A stretch of DNA of 64,000 nt from Mycolicibacterium peregrinum. GTDB taxonomy: Bacteria > Actinomycetota > Actinomycetes > Mycobacteriales > Mycobacteriaceae. The notes under the pieces were generated by a model. It did not search any database, had not been told where the DNA came from, and saw only the letters and a program-made list of their open reading frames with translations. Below are positions 37,114 through 46,937 of this stretch, in pieces. The translations under genes and the position numbers were made by a program. The stretch is from the NCBI RefSeq assembly GCF_001665785.1, contig NZ_LZSO01000025.1, positions 1-64,000 of the forward strand, written 5' to 3'. Numbering within the stretch: position 1 is the stretch's first letter; the number at the start of each line of letters is the position of its first letter.

Positions 37114-37872
37114 GTGCAGATCCTGGAGCAGGTTCAAGACCTGCCGAAAGCCGGGAACATCAAGGCGCAGTGGGTGAGCCTGTGGACCGGGCCGGCAGTC
37201 GGTGCGGTCCTGCTGGTGGCGGCGCTGGCCTTCCCCGGCTTCTGGCCACCTATGTCGCCCACCTGGAGCGCGCAACAGGTTGCCGGGTTCTATGCCGACC
37301 ACACCGCGTGGATCCGGTTCAGTCAGGTGACGTTCAACCTGTGCGGCATCCTGATCCTGCCGTTCTTCATGGTGATCGTCGCTCAGATGAAGCGAATGAA
37401 GACCCAGAGCCATGTGTTCGCCTACTGCTACCTGACTGCTGCGGTCAGCGGTGCCACGATCTTCGCGCTGTCCAACGTGTTCTTCCTGGTGGCCGCGTTT
37501 CGCCCGGACCGCAATCCCGAACTGATCATGCTGCTCAACGACCTGGCCTGGATCGTGCTGGTCGCTCCGGTCGGCATGGTGGTGTCGCAGTTCGCCTTGC
37601 TGGCGGTGGCGGTCTACTTCGACAACGGGCCCGAACCGGTGTTCCCGCGCTGGGTCGGGCACTACTCGCTGGCCACCGCGGTGGCGATGATCCCGGCCGC
37701 GGGTGCTGCCGTGTTCCACACCGGGCCGCTGGCGTGGGACGGCGTGCTGGCCTTCTGGTTGCGCAACGGTGCCTTCGCGGTCTTCGTCATCGTGATGTTC
37801 TTCGTGCTGCGCCGCGCGGTACTCAGCCAGGCTGTTCAAGACGGGGTCGTAGAAGCTCGGGTGCGGGCGTGA
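37114..37872 (+). CDS. Multi-span membrane protein 1 of NorE/NorF-like operon
   Basis: 252 residues with about six membrane spans. I do not recognise a characterised family. It is paralogous to the next gene: both contain a FRPDR(N/D)PELI-x-LL-x-DL block after the third span, a (H/S)VFAY segment and an FxxGPxAW(D/N)G motif near the end. GTG at 37114 is chosen because GGAGG lies five bases upstream. It is the first gene of a four-gene operon controlled by the divergent TetR regulator. The association with cytochrome-oxidase-III/IV-like subunits suggests a membrane electron-transfer or gas-metabolism role, by inference. Confidence 0.7.
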   Translation: MQILEQVQDLPKAGNIKAQWVSLWTGPAVGAVLLVAALAFPGFWPPMSPTWSAQQVAGFYADHTAWIRFSQVTFNLCGILILPFFMVIVAQMKRMKTQSHVFAYCYLTAAVSGATIFALSNVFFLVAAFRPDRNPELIMLLNDLAWIVLVAPVGMVVSQFALLAVAVYFDNGPEPVFPRWVGHYSLATAVAMIPAAGAAVFHTGPLAWDGVLAFWLRNGAFAVFVIVMFFVLRRAVLSQAVQDGVVEARVRA

Positions 37873-38588
37873 CAGTTCAGACCGAGGCGCCGCCGGGCCG
37901 GCCCGATGTGCGGTTGATGACCTGGTTCTTCCCGCTCTGGTACGGCGCCTTCGGCGTCATCATCTGCATCCTGACCCGAGTGACGCCGCCGCCGCGCCCC
38001 GATGTCACCGCTGCCGACAAGGTGGCGTTCTTCGTCGAGCACGGTCTGACCATCAAGATCGGCTTCTGTCTGCTGCTGATCCTGCTCGGCGGGGCGGCGA
38101 TGACCAACGGACTGGTCGCCTACCAGATCAAGCGCATGTCGGTGGGGTCGGTGTTCGCCTACGGCTACATCGGCGGCATGGGTGTCGGCGCACTGCCCGG
38201 GTTCCTGTTGGTGTCGGTGTGCTTTCTCACCGCGGCATTTCGGCCGGACCGTGACCCGGAACTGATCAGCCTGCTCTATGACCTCGGAATGCTTTCCTAC
38301 AACGGCTCATTGGGCTGTTTCACGGCGGCCTACCTGGTGTTCGCGATCGCCATCCTCTACGACAAGAACCAGATCTTCCCGGCGTGGTTCGCCTATGTGA
38401 CCATTTGGCAGATCATCACCGAGGTGATCGCCACCCAGATGTTCGTGTTCGAGTCCGGGCCCTTCGCCTGGAACGGGTCGATCGCCTTCTGGTGGGCGGT
38501 GGTGGTCTTCTCCGTCTGGCTGTCTGCCCTGATCGTGCTGCTCCGCCAGGCTCTCGAACGTGAGGAAACATGCAGTGACGCAGACTGA
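37869..38588 (+). CDS. Multi-span membrane protein 2, paralogue of its upstream neighbour
   Basis: 239 residues with about six membrane spans. The GTG start overlaps the upstream stop (GTGA). It shares with its neighbour the VFAY-G/C-Y block, FRPDRDPELISLLYDLGML and FESGPFAWNGSIAFWW. The tandem pair probably arose by duplication and may form a heterodimer. No catalytic or haem-binding motif is obvious, although single His residues occur. Unrecognised family. Confidence 0.7.
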   Translation: MTVQTEAPPGRPDVRLMTWFFPLWYGAFGVIICILTRVTPPPRPDVTAADKVAFFVEHGLTIKIGFCLLLILLGGAAMTNGLVAYQIKRMSVGSVFAYGYIGGMGVGALPGFLLVSVCFLTAAFRPDRDPELISLLYDLGMLSYNGSLGCFTAAYLVFAIAILYDKNQIFPAWFAYVTIWQIITEVIATQMFVFESGPFAWNGSIAFWWAVVVFSVWLSALIVLLRQALEREETCSDAD

Positions 38589-39153
38589 TTCGCGACCACA
38601 GGCCGCGCCGGAGCACCTGCCCGGGGACGGGCACATGTGGGTGATGGTGCTCGGTGACCTGGTCATCTTCGGTGGCTACTTCATCGTCTTCATGATCTAC
38701 CGCACCATGTATCCGGACGAATTCCTGCGGGCCCAACAGCATCTCGACATCACCATCGGTGTGGTCAACACCGTGATCCTGCTGACGAGTTCCTGGTTGG
38801 TGGCGCGTGCGGTGCTGGCCGCCCGCGCCGGACGGCACGAAGCGGCGATCCGGCTCACCTACGCCGGAGGAGTCGGCGGTCTGATGTTCATGGCCTGCAA
38901 GGGTTATGAATGGTTTGTCAAGATCCGGAACGGGCACACCAATTCCGAGATGTTCTACTCGTTCTACTACGTGCTGACGGGTGTGCACCTGATCCACGTC
39001 CTGATCGGGCTCATCGTGTTGGGCGTGATCGTGCGGGAATTGCGCAATCCGTCCCGACGCCGCGCATCGGTGGTGGAGGCGAGCGCGGTCTACTGGCACA
39101 TGGTCGACCTGCTCTGGGTGATCATCTTCGGCCTGCTGTACGTGGTGAGGTGA
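38575..39153 (+). CDS. Cytochrome c oxidase subunit III-like protein (NorE type)
   Basis: 192 residues with five predicted spans and COX3 features: GDGHMWVMVLGDLVIFGGYF near the start, YEWFVKIRNGHTNSEMFYSFYYVLTGVHLIHVLIGL and YWHMVDLLWVIIFGLLY at the end. No catalytic COX1 or COX2 is nearby, so this resembles NorE, the COX3-like accessory of nitric oxide reductases. GTG at 38575 follows an AGGAAA ribosome site and overlaps the preceding gene by 14 bases; another GTG at 38560 is possible. Confidence 0.82.
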   Translation: MTQTDSRPQAAPEHLPGDGHMWVMVLGDLVIFGGYFIVFMIYRTMYPDEFLRAQQHLDITIGVVNTVILLTSSWLVARAVLAARAGRHEAAIRLTYAGGVGGLMFMACKGYEWFVKIRNGHTNSEMFYSFYYVLTGVHLIHVLIGLIVLGVIVRELRNPSRRRASVVEASAVYWHMVDLLWVIIFGLLYVVR

Positions 39154-39155
39154 CG

Positions 39156-39422
39156 ATGACCGACAAGGCTGTGACTCAGACGTGGCTGGTGCTGGTCGCC
39201 ATCACCGTCGGATCCTGGTGGTTGGCACCGGCGCAGTATTCGGACGCGCTGCGGGCCAGTGTGCCGATCACCGCGCTGGTGCTTGCGTTGACGCTGATCA
39301 AGTCCCGTTTGATCATCCGGCAGTTCATGGAGGTCCGGACCGCGCCGAGGTGGCTCAAGCTCGCCACGGACGGCTGGCTGGTGGCGCTGTTCGGAGCGAT
39401 TTTCACGATCTATCTGATCTGA
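39156..39422 (+). CDS. Cytochrome c oxidase subunit IV-like small membrane protein (NorF-like)
   Basis: 88 residues with three hydrophobic helices, matching prokaryotic COX4-like proteins: WLVLVAITVGSWW, ASVPITALVLALTLIKSRLIIRQFMEVRTAP and WLVALFGAIFTIYLI. The IKSRLIIRQFMEVR turn is typical. It follows the COX3-like gene by two bases and completes the operon. By analogy with NorE/NorF, the pair may assist a terminal oxidase or NO reductase encoded elsewhere. Confidence 0.8.
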   Translation: MTDKAVTQTWLVLVAITVGSWWLAPAQYSDALRASVPITALVLALTLIKSRLIIRQFMEVRTAPRWLKLATDGWLVALFGAIFTIYLI

Positions 39423-39447
39423 GCATCGCGCGGCACAATGGAGCGCA

Positions 39448-40713
39448 ATGACCATGAACGCCAAGCGCAGGCGGGTGCACGACAAGCTGGCTGCGCTACC
39501 GGGGGTGCGCGCGGTGCGGCGCCCGGTCAGCCCGGGCTCTGACGAGCGGTTCGACCTGTTCTACGTGCGGTCCGGGCGTAAATCCGCGCATCCGGTCGTG
39601 ATCATCCCGGGCGGTCCCGGCGTGGCATCGATCCAGCCGTACCGCGCGTTGCGCAGGCGGGCGGCTGCGGCCGGATTCGACGTGATCATGATCGAGCACC
39701 GCGGCGTCGGGATGTCGCGGCATACCGACGCGGGTGTGGATCTGCCGCCGGCGGCCATAACCGTCGAGCAGGCGGTCGACGACGTGGCCGCGGTGCTCGA
39801 CGACGCGGGCGTGCACGAGGCGGTGCTGTACGGCACCTCGTACGGGAGTTACATCGCCGCCGGCTTCGGTGTCCGCCACCCGGACCGGGTCGCGGCGATG
39901 GTGCTGGACTCGCCGCTGCTGTCCACCGCCGATATCGAAGTGGTGCGCAGTGCTGTCCGGGGTCTCCTGTGGGAAGGTACGGACCCGGACACTGCGGACC
40001 TTGCGCCCAAGGTCCGGCGCCTGGTGGCCGGCGGGGCATTGGCCACCAGGGGAGGAGAACTGGCCGGTCTGCTGTACGGGTTCGGTGGCGCTGCCCTGCT
40101 GGACCGCCAACTAGATCTGCTGCTGCGCGGCCGCACGGTGGTTTGGTCGGGGCTCGCCCGGCTGAGCCGACTCTCGACGCGAAAGGCGCCGTACCGCAAC
40201 GAGGTAGACCTCGTCGGGCGGATCGCCTTCCGCGAATTGAACTACGCCGGCGTGCCCGATGGCCTCCCGCTGGACCCGGCGCTGGAGATGGCCGACATGA
40301 TCGGCAGCGCAAAGTTCTTCGAACCCTTCGAGGCGGAGCCCTTCGACCTGCCGGCCGAGCTACCGGACTTTCACTGGCCCACCGTCGTACTGTCCGGTGG
40401 CCGGGACCTGACCACACCGCCTGCCGTTGCGGAGCACATCGCCGAGCTGGTGCCCGGGGCCGTGCTTGTTTCCATGCCGACGGTGGTGCACAGCGTGATC
40501 GACACCAGGGAGCGTGCGGCGTTCGCAGTGATCCGTGCCGTGCGCGACGGTGTGGCCGAGCAACTTTCGGCCACCGCCGACGAACTGGACGCCCTTCCCG
40601 CACGTCCTGCCATCCGGGTCGCGGTTTCGGCGATAGCGGCGGCCACGGCTGTGGAATCGGCGGTTCCTACCGCTCTGTCGCCGCGACACCATCCGGGCAC
40701 TGAGGGAACATGA
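39448..40713 (+). CDS. Alpha/beta hydrolase (proline iminopeptidase-like)
   Basis: 421 residues. The oxyanion motif IIPGGPGVAS (about 52-61) and nucleophile elbow YGTSYGSY (about 131-138) are typical of the S33 proline iminopeptidase family. The catalytic Asp is probable in SGGRDLTTPP and the His in VVHSVIDTR. The Ala-rich tail (about 385-421) is unusual. No signal peptide is seen. It overlaps the next small gene (ATGA), suggesting coupled expression. The true substrate may be a peptide or an ester. Confidence 0.85.
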   Translation: MTMNAKRRRVHDKLAALPGVRAVRRPVSPGSDERFDLFYVRSGRKSAHPVVIIPGGPGVASIQPYRALRRRAAAAGFDVIMIEHRGVGMSRHTDAGVDLPPAAITVEQAVDDVAAVLDDAGVHEAVLYGTSYGSYIAAGFGVRHPDRVAAMVLDSPLLSTADIEVVRSAVRGLLWEGTDPDTADLAPKVRRLVAGGALATRGGELAGLLYGFGGAALLDRQLDLLLRGRTVVWSGLARLSRLSTRKAPYRNEVDLVGRIAFRELNYAGVPDGLPLDPALEMADMIGSAKFFEPFEAEPFDLPAELPDFHWPTVVLSGGRDLTTPPAVAEHIAELVPGAVLVSMPTVVHSVIDTRERAAFAVIRAVRDGVAEQLSATADELDALPARPAIRVAVSAIAAATAVESAVPTALSPRHHPGTEGT

Positions 40714-40985
40714 TGAGCGACAAGCGCTTCGAGACGACGCATGTCAGCCGGGAGCACTGGTTCTCGTTGGGCGTCGATACGTCCACCGGCTGCCATTATC
40801 TGTCGATACCGGTCAGTCTTCAGATCGTCGATTACTCGGAGTATTACGCGATCGACGAAACCGAGTACCGGGCATTTGTCGCCGACCCGGCCTCGGCGGT
40901 CCCGTTGGCGGATGCGTGCCGCCGTCGTGAACACGACGACAGGTTGATCGTGCCGCCGCCGCCGAACCGGGGCTCGGCCATCTGA
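40710..40985 (+). CDS. Small conserved hypothetical protein
   Basis: 91 residues with no signal peptide or membrane span. Aromatic-rich core: REHWFSLGVDTSTGCHYLSIPVSLQIVDYSEYYAIDETEYRAF. I do not recognise the family. It overlaps the hydrolase stop by four bases, so it is probably made with the hydrolase, and may interact with it. Confidence 0.6.
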   Translation: MMSDKRFETTHVSREHWFSLGVDTSTGCHYLSIPVSLQIVDYSEYYAIDETEYRAFVADPASAVPLADACRRREHDDRLIVPPPPNRGSAI

Positions 40986-40999
40986 GTGGCGCCCGGAAA

Positions 41000-42682
41000 C
41001 TACTTGAGGAATCCGACCTTCGTATAGTCCGTGTCGGCCAGACCGGGGGCCCCGAAATTGGCCAGGTTGCTGCGCACCGCGACGTTTCCGGGCGACTGGA
41101 ACAGCGGGAGGCTGAACACCTCGTCGAACAGCATCTTGTCCAACTCGTTGGCCAGGGCCAGGGCCTTGGCCGGGTCCAGCTCTTCCAGCGTCTGCTCGAT
41201 CTTGGCGTCGATCTCCGGGCTGCCGATCTTGCCGAAGTTGCTGGCGCCGTCCTGCGCGTAGATCTGCGTCAGCGAGCTCAGCGGGAAAGCGTCTCCGAGG
41301 AAGGCGAACTGGGCAATGTCGAAGTCGCCCTTGATGATGTAGTTGGTGAAGAACCCGGTGCCCGGCTTGGTGTCGAGCTTCAGGTTCACGCCGATCTGGC
41401 CGAGCATGTTCTGCGCGATCTGCGCCACCTGCCGGGTGCTGCCCGCGTCGTAGAACACGTTGCGGATGACGAGTTCCTGGCCGTCTTTCTCCCGGAACTG
41501 CCGTCCTTCAGGCACTTTCCAGCCCAGCGCGTCGAGTTCGGCCTTGGCCTTCTCGGGGTCGAACGCCACCGACTCGGCGTTGTCCTGGTAACCCTGCTGA
41601 CCCGCGACGAAGATGTGGTTGTTCAGCGGGACCGGGTTGTCGGTGAGACCCCGCTGGGTGATGTTGGCGAGCGCCTGACGGTCGATGCCCTTGGCGACCG
41701 CGCTGCGCAGCGCCGGGTCGGCCAGGATCGAGCCGGGCGCGCCGTTGAAGGTCAGGTGGTACCAGCTGGCCGACGGGGCCCGTCGGATGCTGATGCCCGC
41801 GGTCTTCCGTGCGATGGTCAGTTCGTCCAGCGACGCGGTGCCGGTCGCGTCGATGGTGTTGTTCTGCAACGCCGGGATCCGGGCGGCGTCATCGAGCACC
41901 AGGTAGGTGATGGTGTCCAGCAGCGGCGGGGTACCCCACCATTTCGGGTTGCGGCTCAACGTGATCCGCTGAGCGCCCCGGTCGATGTTGGTCACCATGA
42001 ACGGGCCCGCCGATGGCCCGGGCGCAGTGAGTTGACCCTTGTTGAAGGCCTCGGGGGTGGAGGTCATGCTCTTGGGTAGGAGCCGGCCGTTTCCGGCGAA
42101 CATGCCTTTCCAGTCCGCGTAGGGCTTGGCGAAGGTCATCACGGCCTGGCGGTCATCGACGCCGCGGGTCACCGAGGCCACCCGCTCGAAGCCGTTGGGC
42201 GCAGCGATGACGAACGCCGGGTCCTTGCCGCTGTTGGCCTCGGTCTGGAACTTGATGTCCTCCCAGGTGATCGGCGTGCCGTCGGTCCACACCGCCTTGG
42301 GGTTGATCGTGTAGGTGACCACCTGGGGGTTGGTGCCCGTCAGTTCGACATTGGTGAAGTAGTCGGTGTTGACCGTCGCCGATCCGTCGGCGGCGATCAC
42401 GAACGTGCGGGGCATGGTGGGCCTGGTGAGGGCGCCGACGTCACCGGTGTTGCCGTCGAGGTGCAGCGGGTTGAAGTTCGAGGGGAACTCGGTCAAAGCC
42501 AGGCGCAGATTGCCGCCCTGACGCAGGTTCGCGACGTCCTGCGGATTGATGTCGTTGGTGGTGCCGACCTCGGCGTTTCCGCCCGCGGACGGGGTCTCCC
42601 GATCACCGCCGGAACATCCGGTGAGAGCGAGGCCGGCAACAACGGTGGCGATAGCCAATCGTCGGATGTTGAATCCGTTCAT
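41000..42682 (-). CDS. oppA: Oligopeptide ABC transporter substrate-binding lipoprotein OppA
   Basis: 560 residues. Lipobox LALTGC follows the signal peptide (MNGFNIRRLAIATVVAG), giving a lipid-anchored extracytoplasmic receptor. The SBP_bac_5 fold is evident from VVTYTINPKAVWTDGTPITWEDIKF, and from DTITYLVLDDAARIPALQNNTIDATG and GDFDIAQFAFLGDAFP. It matches Rv1280c. Unlike the M. tuberculosis arrangement, in which oppA directly follows oppD, a plus-strand membrane gene lies between them, so oppA needs its own promoter. Confidence 0.9.
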   Translation of the reverse strand: MNGFNIRRLAIATVVAGLALTGCSGGDRETPSAGGNAEVGTTNDINPQDVANLRQGGNLRLALTEFPSNFNPLHLDGNTGDVGALTRPTMPRTFVIAADGSATVNTDYFTNVELTGTNPQVVTYTINPKAVWTDGTPITWEDIKFQTEANSGKDPAFVIAAPNGFERVASVTRGVDDRQAVMTFAKPYADWKGMFAGNGRLLPKSMTSTPEAFNKGQLTAPGPSAGPFMVTNIDRGAQRITLSRNPKWWGTPPLLDTITYLVLDDAARIPALQNNTIDATGTASLDELTIARKTAGISIRRAPSASWYHLTFNGAPGSILADPALRSAVAKGIDRQALANITQRGLTDNPVPLNNHIFVAGQQGYQDNAESVAFDPEKAKAELDALGWKVPEGRQFREKDGQELVIRNVFYDAGSTRQVAQIAQNMLGQIGVNLKLDTKPGTGFFTNYIIKGDFDIAQFAFLGDAFPLSSLTQIYAQDGASNFGKIGSPEIDAKIEQTLEELDPAKALALANELDKMLFDEVFSLPLFQSPGNVAVRSNLANFGAPGLADTDYTKVGFLK

Positions 42683-42808
42683 GCCGCCGATGCTAGAGGT
42701 ACGCGGGCCGCTATGGGGTCAGGACTCGGGCAGCGCCGGTTCGACGGTTGCGTCGGAACGGCAGCCGATACCGTGGGACCCGGGTTTTTCGACGGGGGAG
42801 GCGCGGCC

Positions 42809-44137
42809 GTGACGGACACGACTGGCACCGAGGTTCGCTGGTCGCCGGCGACGCGAATCGGTTTCCGCTTCGGGTTCTGCTACTTCGGCCTTTTCGGGCT
42901 GGCTTGTTTTGTGGGGCTCACTCCGGTGTTGTTGGCGGGCGCCGGGATCCCTCTGCCGTGGTCATCGGTTGCGGGCCTGCTTGAGGCGGTGCGTCCGTTG
43001 ATCGATCGGACCGCATCCGGAGTCCTCGGACTGCGGATCGAGAGCATGCAGGTGGGCAGCGACAGCGCATTCCAGTGGACTGCACTGTTCCTGATGCTGG
43101 TGGTCTCCACGGTTGCGACTGCCGTCTGGTCGGTACTTGACCGTCGCCGCGACAACTACGCGCGCTTGGCTGCCTGGCTCACCCTGTACCTGCGGTTCGT
43201 ACTGGCCACGGCGATGTTCTATTTCGGGATGGCCAAGGCCATTCCCACCCAGATGCCGTTCGTACTGAACCGTCTGGTCGAGCCTTTCGGCAACTTCAGC
43301 CCGCAGGGCGTGTTGTGGTCCCAGGTGAGCATCTCGCAGCCCTACCAGATCGCACTCGGGTCGGCCGAGCTGCTGGCGGGAGTATTGCTGCTCATCCCGA
43401 GAGCGGTGCCTGCGGGCGCTTTGTTGGCAGCGATCGACATGACGCAGGTCTTCCTGCTCAACATGACCTACGACATCCGACTCAAGACCGTGTCGTCGAT
43501 GCTGCTGCTGATGAGCCTGTTCCTGCTGGCTCCCTACGCCACGCGGCTGGCGGCGGTGCTGTTCTCTGATCGCGCGGTTCCCGCGGCAAGCACCCGCCGG
43601 CTGTTCACCTCGGGGCGGGCCAACCGAATCGCGTTGGTGGCCCAGCTATTGGTCGGGGCGATGTTGTTCGGTGTCACCGCGGCGCAGAACTGGCAACAGT
43701 GGGCCAGGCCGGTTCCTGAGCTCTACGGCATCTACCGCGTCGACGGGTTCTCGGCCGAGGGGTACCGGCGTGATCCGCTCCTGACTGACGAATTGCAGTG
43801 GCGTCGCGTGGTTTTCGATCGTTCGTTCAATCTTGCCGATCCGATGCGGTTGACCATCCAGCACATGGACGACTCATTCGAGGAGTACGGTGGCACGATC
43901 GATGCGAGCCGGCACTTCATCGACTTGAACAACTACATCGAGCTGGGAACCTCCAGACAGACGCCGGTGCGGGTGCGCCTGACCTACTGGTGGCCCGGGC
44001 CCGACCGCCTGGTGATCGACGCCGACGACTACGCCGGGCACCGTATCCACGCCTGGTGCACCAAGGTGGATCCGAACTCGTTTCCGTTGGTGGAGAGGGG
44101 TTTCAGTTGGGTCCGCGAGACTCCGTACAACAGGTGA
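42809..44137 (+). CDS. DoxX/HTTM-like membrane protein inserted between oppA and oppD
   Basis: 442 residues. Several membrane spans (about 20-45, 90-110, 125-150, 175-250, 270-290) include a DoxX-like region YLRFVLATAMFYFGMAKAIP and YQIALGSAELLAGVLLLIPR. A soluble C-terminal domain of about 145 residues follows (ELYGIYRVDGFSAEGYR to WVRETPYNR). The GTG start at 42809 is preceded by GGGGGAGG, a good ribosome site. It lies on the strand opposite to the opp genes, divergent from oppA and convergent with oppD. Function not known; possibly redox related by DoxX analogy. Confidence 0.72.
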   Translation: MTDTTGTEVRWSPATRIGFRFGFCYFGLFGLACFVGLTPVLLAGAGIPLPWSSVAGLLEAVRPLIDRTASGVLGLRIESMQVGSDSAFQWTALFLMLVVSTVATAVWSVLDRRRDNYARLAAWLTLYLRFVLATAMFYFGMAKAIPTQMPFVLNRLVEPFGNFSPQGVLWSQVSISQPYQIALGSAELLAGVLLLIPRAVPAGALLAAIDMTQVFLLNMTYDIRLKTVSSMLLLMSLFLLAPYATRLAAVLFSDRAVPAASTRRLFTSGRANRIALVAQLLVGAMLFGVTAAQNWQQWARPVPELYGIYRVDGFSAEGYRRDPLLTDELQWRRVVFDRSFNLADPMRLTIQHMDDSFEEYGGTIDASRHFIDLNNYIELGTSRQTPVRVRLTYWWPGPDRLVIDADDYAGHRIHAWCTKVDPNSFPLVERGFSWVRETPYNR

Positions 44138-44139
44138 AC

Positions 44140-45990
44140 TCAGTCGACCGGCTTTGGTTGTGGCACGGCGGCCAGCAGCTTGCGGGTGTACGCGTGCTGC
44201 GGGTTGGCGAATACCTCGTCGCCTGAGCCCTGTTCGACGACAGCGCCCTTGTACATCACCGCGACGTCGTGGGCCAGGTGCTTGACCACCGAGAGGTCGT
44301 GGGAGACGAACAGGTAGGCCAGGCCGAACTGGTCCTGCAGGTCCAGCAGCAGGTTGATGATCCCGGCCTGGATGGAGACGTCCAGCGCCGAGACCGGTTC
44401 GTCGAGCGCGATGATCTTGGGCTGCAGGGCCAGGGCGCGGGCGATGCCCATGCGCTGCTTCTGTCCCCCGGAGAACTCGGCCGGGTAGCGGGCGGCGTCG
44501 GCGCGTCGCAGGCCCACCAACTCGAGCAGCTCGGCGACCCGTCCGTCGATCCGCGGTTTGTCGAAACCATTGGCGGTCAACGGCTCTGCCAACACATCCG
44601 AGACCGGCAGTCGTGGGTCCAGTGAAGCAACCGGATCCTGGAACACCACTTGAAGGTCGGTACGCAGGGCGCGCCGCGTCTTCCGGTCCAGGGTGGCCAC
44701 GTCGGAGCCGAGCACTTCTATCGAGCCCGATTGCGGTGCAGAAAGATTCAGGATCTCGTGCAGGGTGGTGGATTTCCCTGATCCGGACTCGCCGACGATG
44801 CCGAGGGTGCGGCCGCTGCGCAGGTCGAAGCTGACATTGTCGACCGCGCGGACCTCACCGACCTGCCTGCGCAATACCACGCCTTTGGTGAGCTTGTAGG
44901 TCTTGGTCAGCTCGCGCACCCGCAGCACCACATCGGCTTCCCCGGAAGGCTGCTCCGTGGCGGTGCCGTTGGTATCGGGGGCGCCCGGTAACCCGTAGAT
45001 CTCGGCGGCGCTGCGCCCACTCACCTGATCGGTGCGGATGCAGGCGGCATGGTGATCCGGCGCCAGCTCGATGAGTTCTGGCTCGGCGGCCAGACATTCG
45101 TCGATGGCCAGCGGGCAGCGGGGGGCGAACGGGCAACCCGTCGGGACCGTGGTGAGCGACGGCGGTGCACCGGGGATGGGCACCAGACGGCTGCCCTGCG
45201 CGGCGTCCAGGCGTGGCACCGAGCCGAGTAGGCCGACGGTGTAGGGCATCCGGGCGTTCTCGTACAGCTCGGCCACCGGAGCATCCTCGACGGCCCGGCC
45301 GGCGTACATCACGAGGGCCCGGTCGGCGAATTCGGCGACCACACCGAGGTCGTGGGTGATGATCAGCACCCCGGCGCCGGTGACGTCGCGCGCGGTCTTG
45401 AGCACGTCGAGGATCTGGGCCTGAACCGTGACGTCGAGGGCCGTGGTGGGCTCATCGCAGATCAGCAGATCGGGATCGTTGGCGATGGCGATGGCGATGA
45501 CCACCCGTTGGCGCTCGCCGCCGGACAACTCGTGCGGGAACGAGCGGGCGCGTTGTTCCGGCTGGGCGATGCCGACCAGCTCCAGCAGTTCGACGGCCCG
45601 GGAGCGGGCCGCGCGCCGCCCCAGATCGCGGTTGTGGGCTTCGAGCGCCTCGGCGATCTGATCACCGACGGTGTAGACCGGCGTGAGAGCGGACATCGGG
45701 TCCTGGAACACCGTGCCGATGGTGTTGCCCCGGACCCGTGACATCTGCGCGTCGGACAACCCGATCAGTTCCTCGCCACGCAGCCGCACTGATCCGGACA
45801 CCTCGGCGAACTCGGGCAGCAGCCCGATCACCGCCATGGCACTGGCCGATTTCCCGGCACCGGACTCGCCCACGAGCGCGACCACCTCGCCGGAATCCAC
45901 ATGGAAGTTCAGGCCCCGCACCGCGTGTACCGCGTCGGTGTCGGTGGGGAAGTCCACCGCCAGATCAGATACCTCGAGGAGCCGGCTCAT
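44140..45990 (-). CDS. oppD: OppD, fused double ATPase of the oligopeptide ABC importer
   Basis: 616 residues with two ABC modules. Module 1 has Walker A GESGAGKS, signature LSGGERQR and Walker [10 protein letters not shown]; module 2 has [18 protein letters not shown] and [10 protein letters not shown] Cys-rich segment ([15 protein letters not shown]) between them is the usual OppD/DppD iron-sulfur-like C-terminal region of module 1. The fusion supplies both ATPases. The ATG at 45990 overlaps the oppC stop (ATGA). Confidence 0.92.
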   Translation of the reverse strand: MSRLLEVSDLAVDFPTDTDAVHAVRGLNFHVDSGEVVALVGESGAGKSASAMAVIGLLPEFAEVSGSVRLRGEELIGLSDAQMSRVRGNTIGTVFQDPMSALTPVYTVGDQIAEALEAHNRDLGRRAARSRAVELLELVGIAQPEQRARSFPHELSGGERQRVVIAIAIANDPDLLICDEPTTALDVTVQAQILDVLKTARDVTGAGVLIITHDLGVVAEFADRALVMYAGRAVEDAPVAELYENARMPYTVGLLGSVPRLDAAQGSRLVPIPGAPPSLTTVPTGCPFAPRCPLAIDECLAAEPELIELAPDHHAACIRTDQVSGRSAAEIYGLPGAPDTNGTATEQPSGEADVVLRVRELTKTYKLTKGVVLRRQVGEVRAVDNVSFDLRSGRTLGIVGESGSGKSTTLHEILNLSAPQSGSIEVLGSDVATLDRKTRRALRTDLQVVFQDPVASLDPRLPVSDVLAEPLTANGFDKPRIDGRVAELLELVGLRRADAARYPAEFSGGQKQRMGIARALALQPKIIALDEPVSALDVSIQAGIINLLLDLQDQFGLAYLFVSHDLSVVKHLAHDVAVMYKGAVVEQGSGDEVFANPQHAYTRKLLAAVPQPKPVD

Positions 45991-46937
45991 CGGGTGCCGC
46001 CCTTCCGCCGACTCCGCCGTCGCAACCGGCCGCTGCCCGGGTCGAGGGCGTCGCGGAGGCCGTCGCCGATCAGGTTGGCGCACAGGATGATCAGCACCAG
46101 CACCCCGGCCGGGAACAGGAACACCCAGGGGAAGGTGGTGGCGGACTTGGTGCCGTCGGCGATCAGCGTGCCCAGCGACACGTCGGGGGCCTGGATGCCG
46201 AATCCCAGGTAGCTCAAACCGGTTTCGGAAAGGATCGCCACGCCGACATTGAGGGCGGTGTCGATGATCAGGATGGATGCCACGTTGGGCAGGATGTGGC
46301 GCACGATGATCCGCCAGCTGCTGACACCCATATACCGGGCAGCCAACACGAATTCGCGTTCCCGCAGGCTCAGGGTCATCCCGCGCACGATGCGGGAGCT
46401 GATCATCCAGCTGAATGCCGAGAGCAGCACGATCAGCCAGAACACCCGATCGGACTGGCTCAGCCGCGGCGTGACGATCGCGATCAGGATGAAGCTGGGT
46501 ACGACCAGCAGGACGTCGACGATCCACATGAGCGTGCGGTCGCGCCAGCCGCCGAAGTATCCGGCGACCGAGCCGACCGTGGCGGCGATGACGGTCGAGA
46601 TGAACGCCACGCAGACGCCGATCAGCATGGATTTCTGCATGCCGCGCAGGGTTTGGGCGAAGATGTCCTGCCCGAGTGCGTTCGTGCCGAACCAGTGGTC
46701 GGTCGACGGTGGCTCCTGCAGCGCGTAGTAATCGAGGTCCGAATAGCTGTAGGGGAGCAGCGACGGCAGCGCGTAGCAGGCCACGAACATGATCACCAGC
46801 AGTGCCAGCGACACCACGGCGGGCCGGTTGCGCAGGAACCGGCGGAACACGAGGGTGCGCCGGGTGGCGAATTCCTCGGTGTGCAGGCCGGAGCGGGCCG
46901 CGGCGGCATCGCCGGTGGGAGCGGAAGTCTGGGTCAT
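45987..46937 (-). CDS. oppC: OppC, oligopeptide ABC importer permease
   Basis: 316 residues with six membrane spans and the OppC N-terminal domain ([20 protein letters not shown], then [20 protein letters not shown]). The EAA-like coupling loop is [28 protein letters not shown]. It matches Rv1282c. It overlaps oppB (ATGA) upstream and oppD downstream, giving a compact oppBCD operon. Confidence 0.92.
   Translation of the reverse strand: MTQTSAPTGDAAAARSGLHTEEFATRRTLVFRRFLRNRPAVVSLALLVIMFVACYALPSLLPYSYSDLDYYALQEPPSTDHWFGTNALGQDIFAQTLRGMQKSMLIGVCVAFISTVIAATVGSVAGYFGGWRDRTLMWIVDVLLVVPSFILIAIVTPRLSQSDRVFWLIVLLSAFSWMISSRIVRGMTLSLREREFVLAARYMGVSSWRIIVRHILPNVASILIIDTALNVGVAILSETGLSYLGFGIQAPDVSLGTLIADGTKSATTFPWVFLFPAGVLVLIILCANLIGDGLRDALDPGSGRLRRRSRRKGGTR

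Noticed and set aside
42461..42808. Longer N-terminus for the DoxX-like protein
   Set aside because: It would run antisense into oppA; the GTG at 42809 has a strong GGGGGAGG ribosome site.
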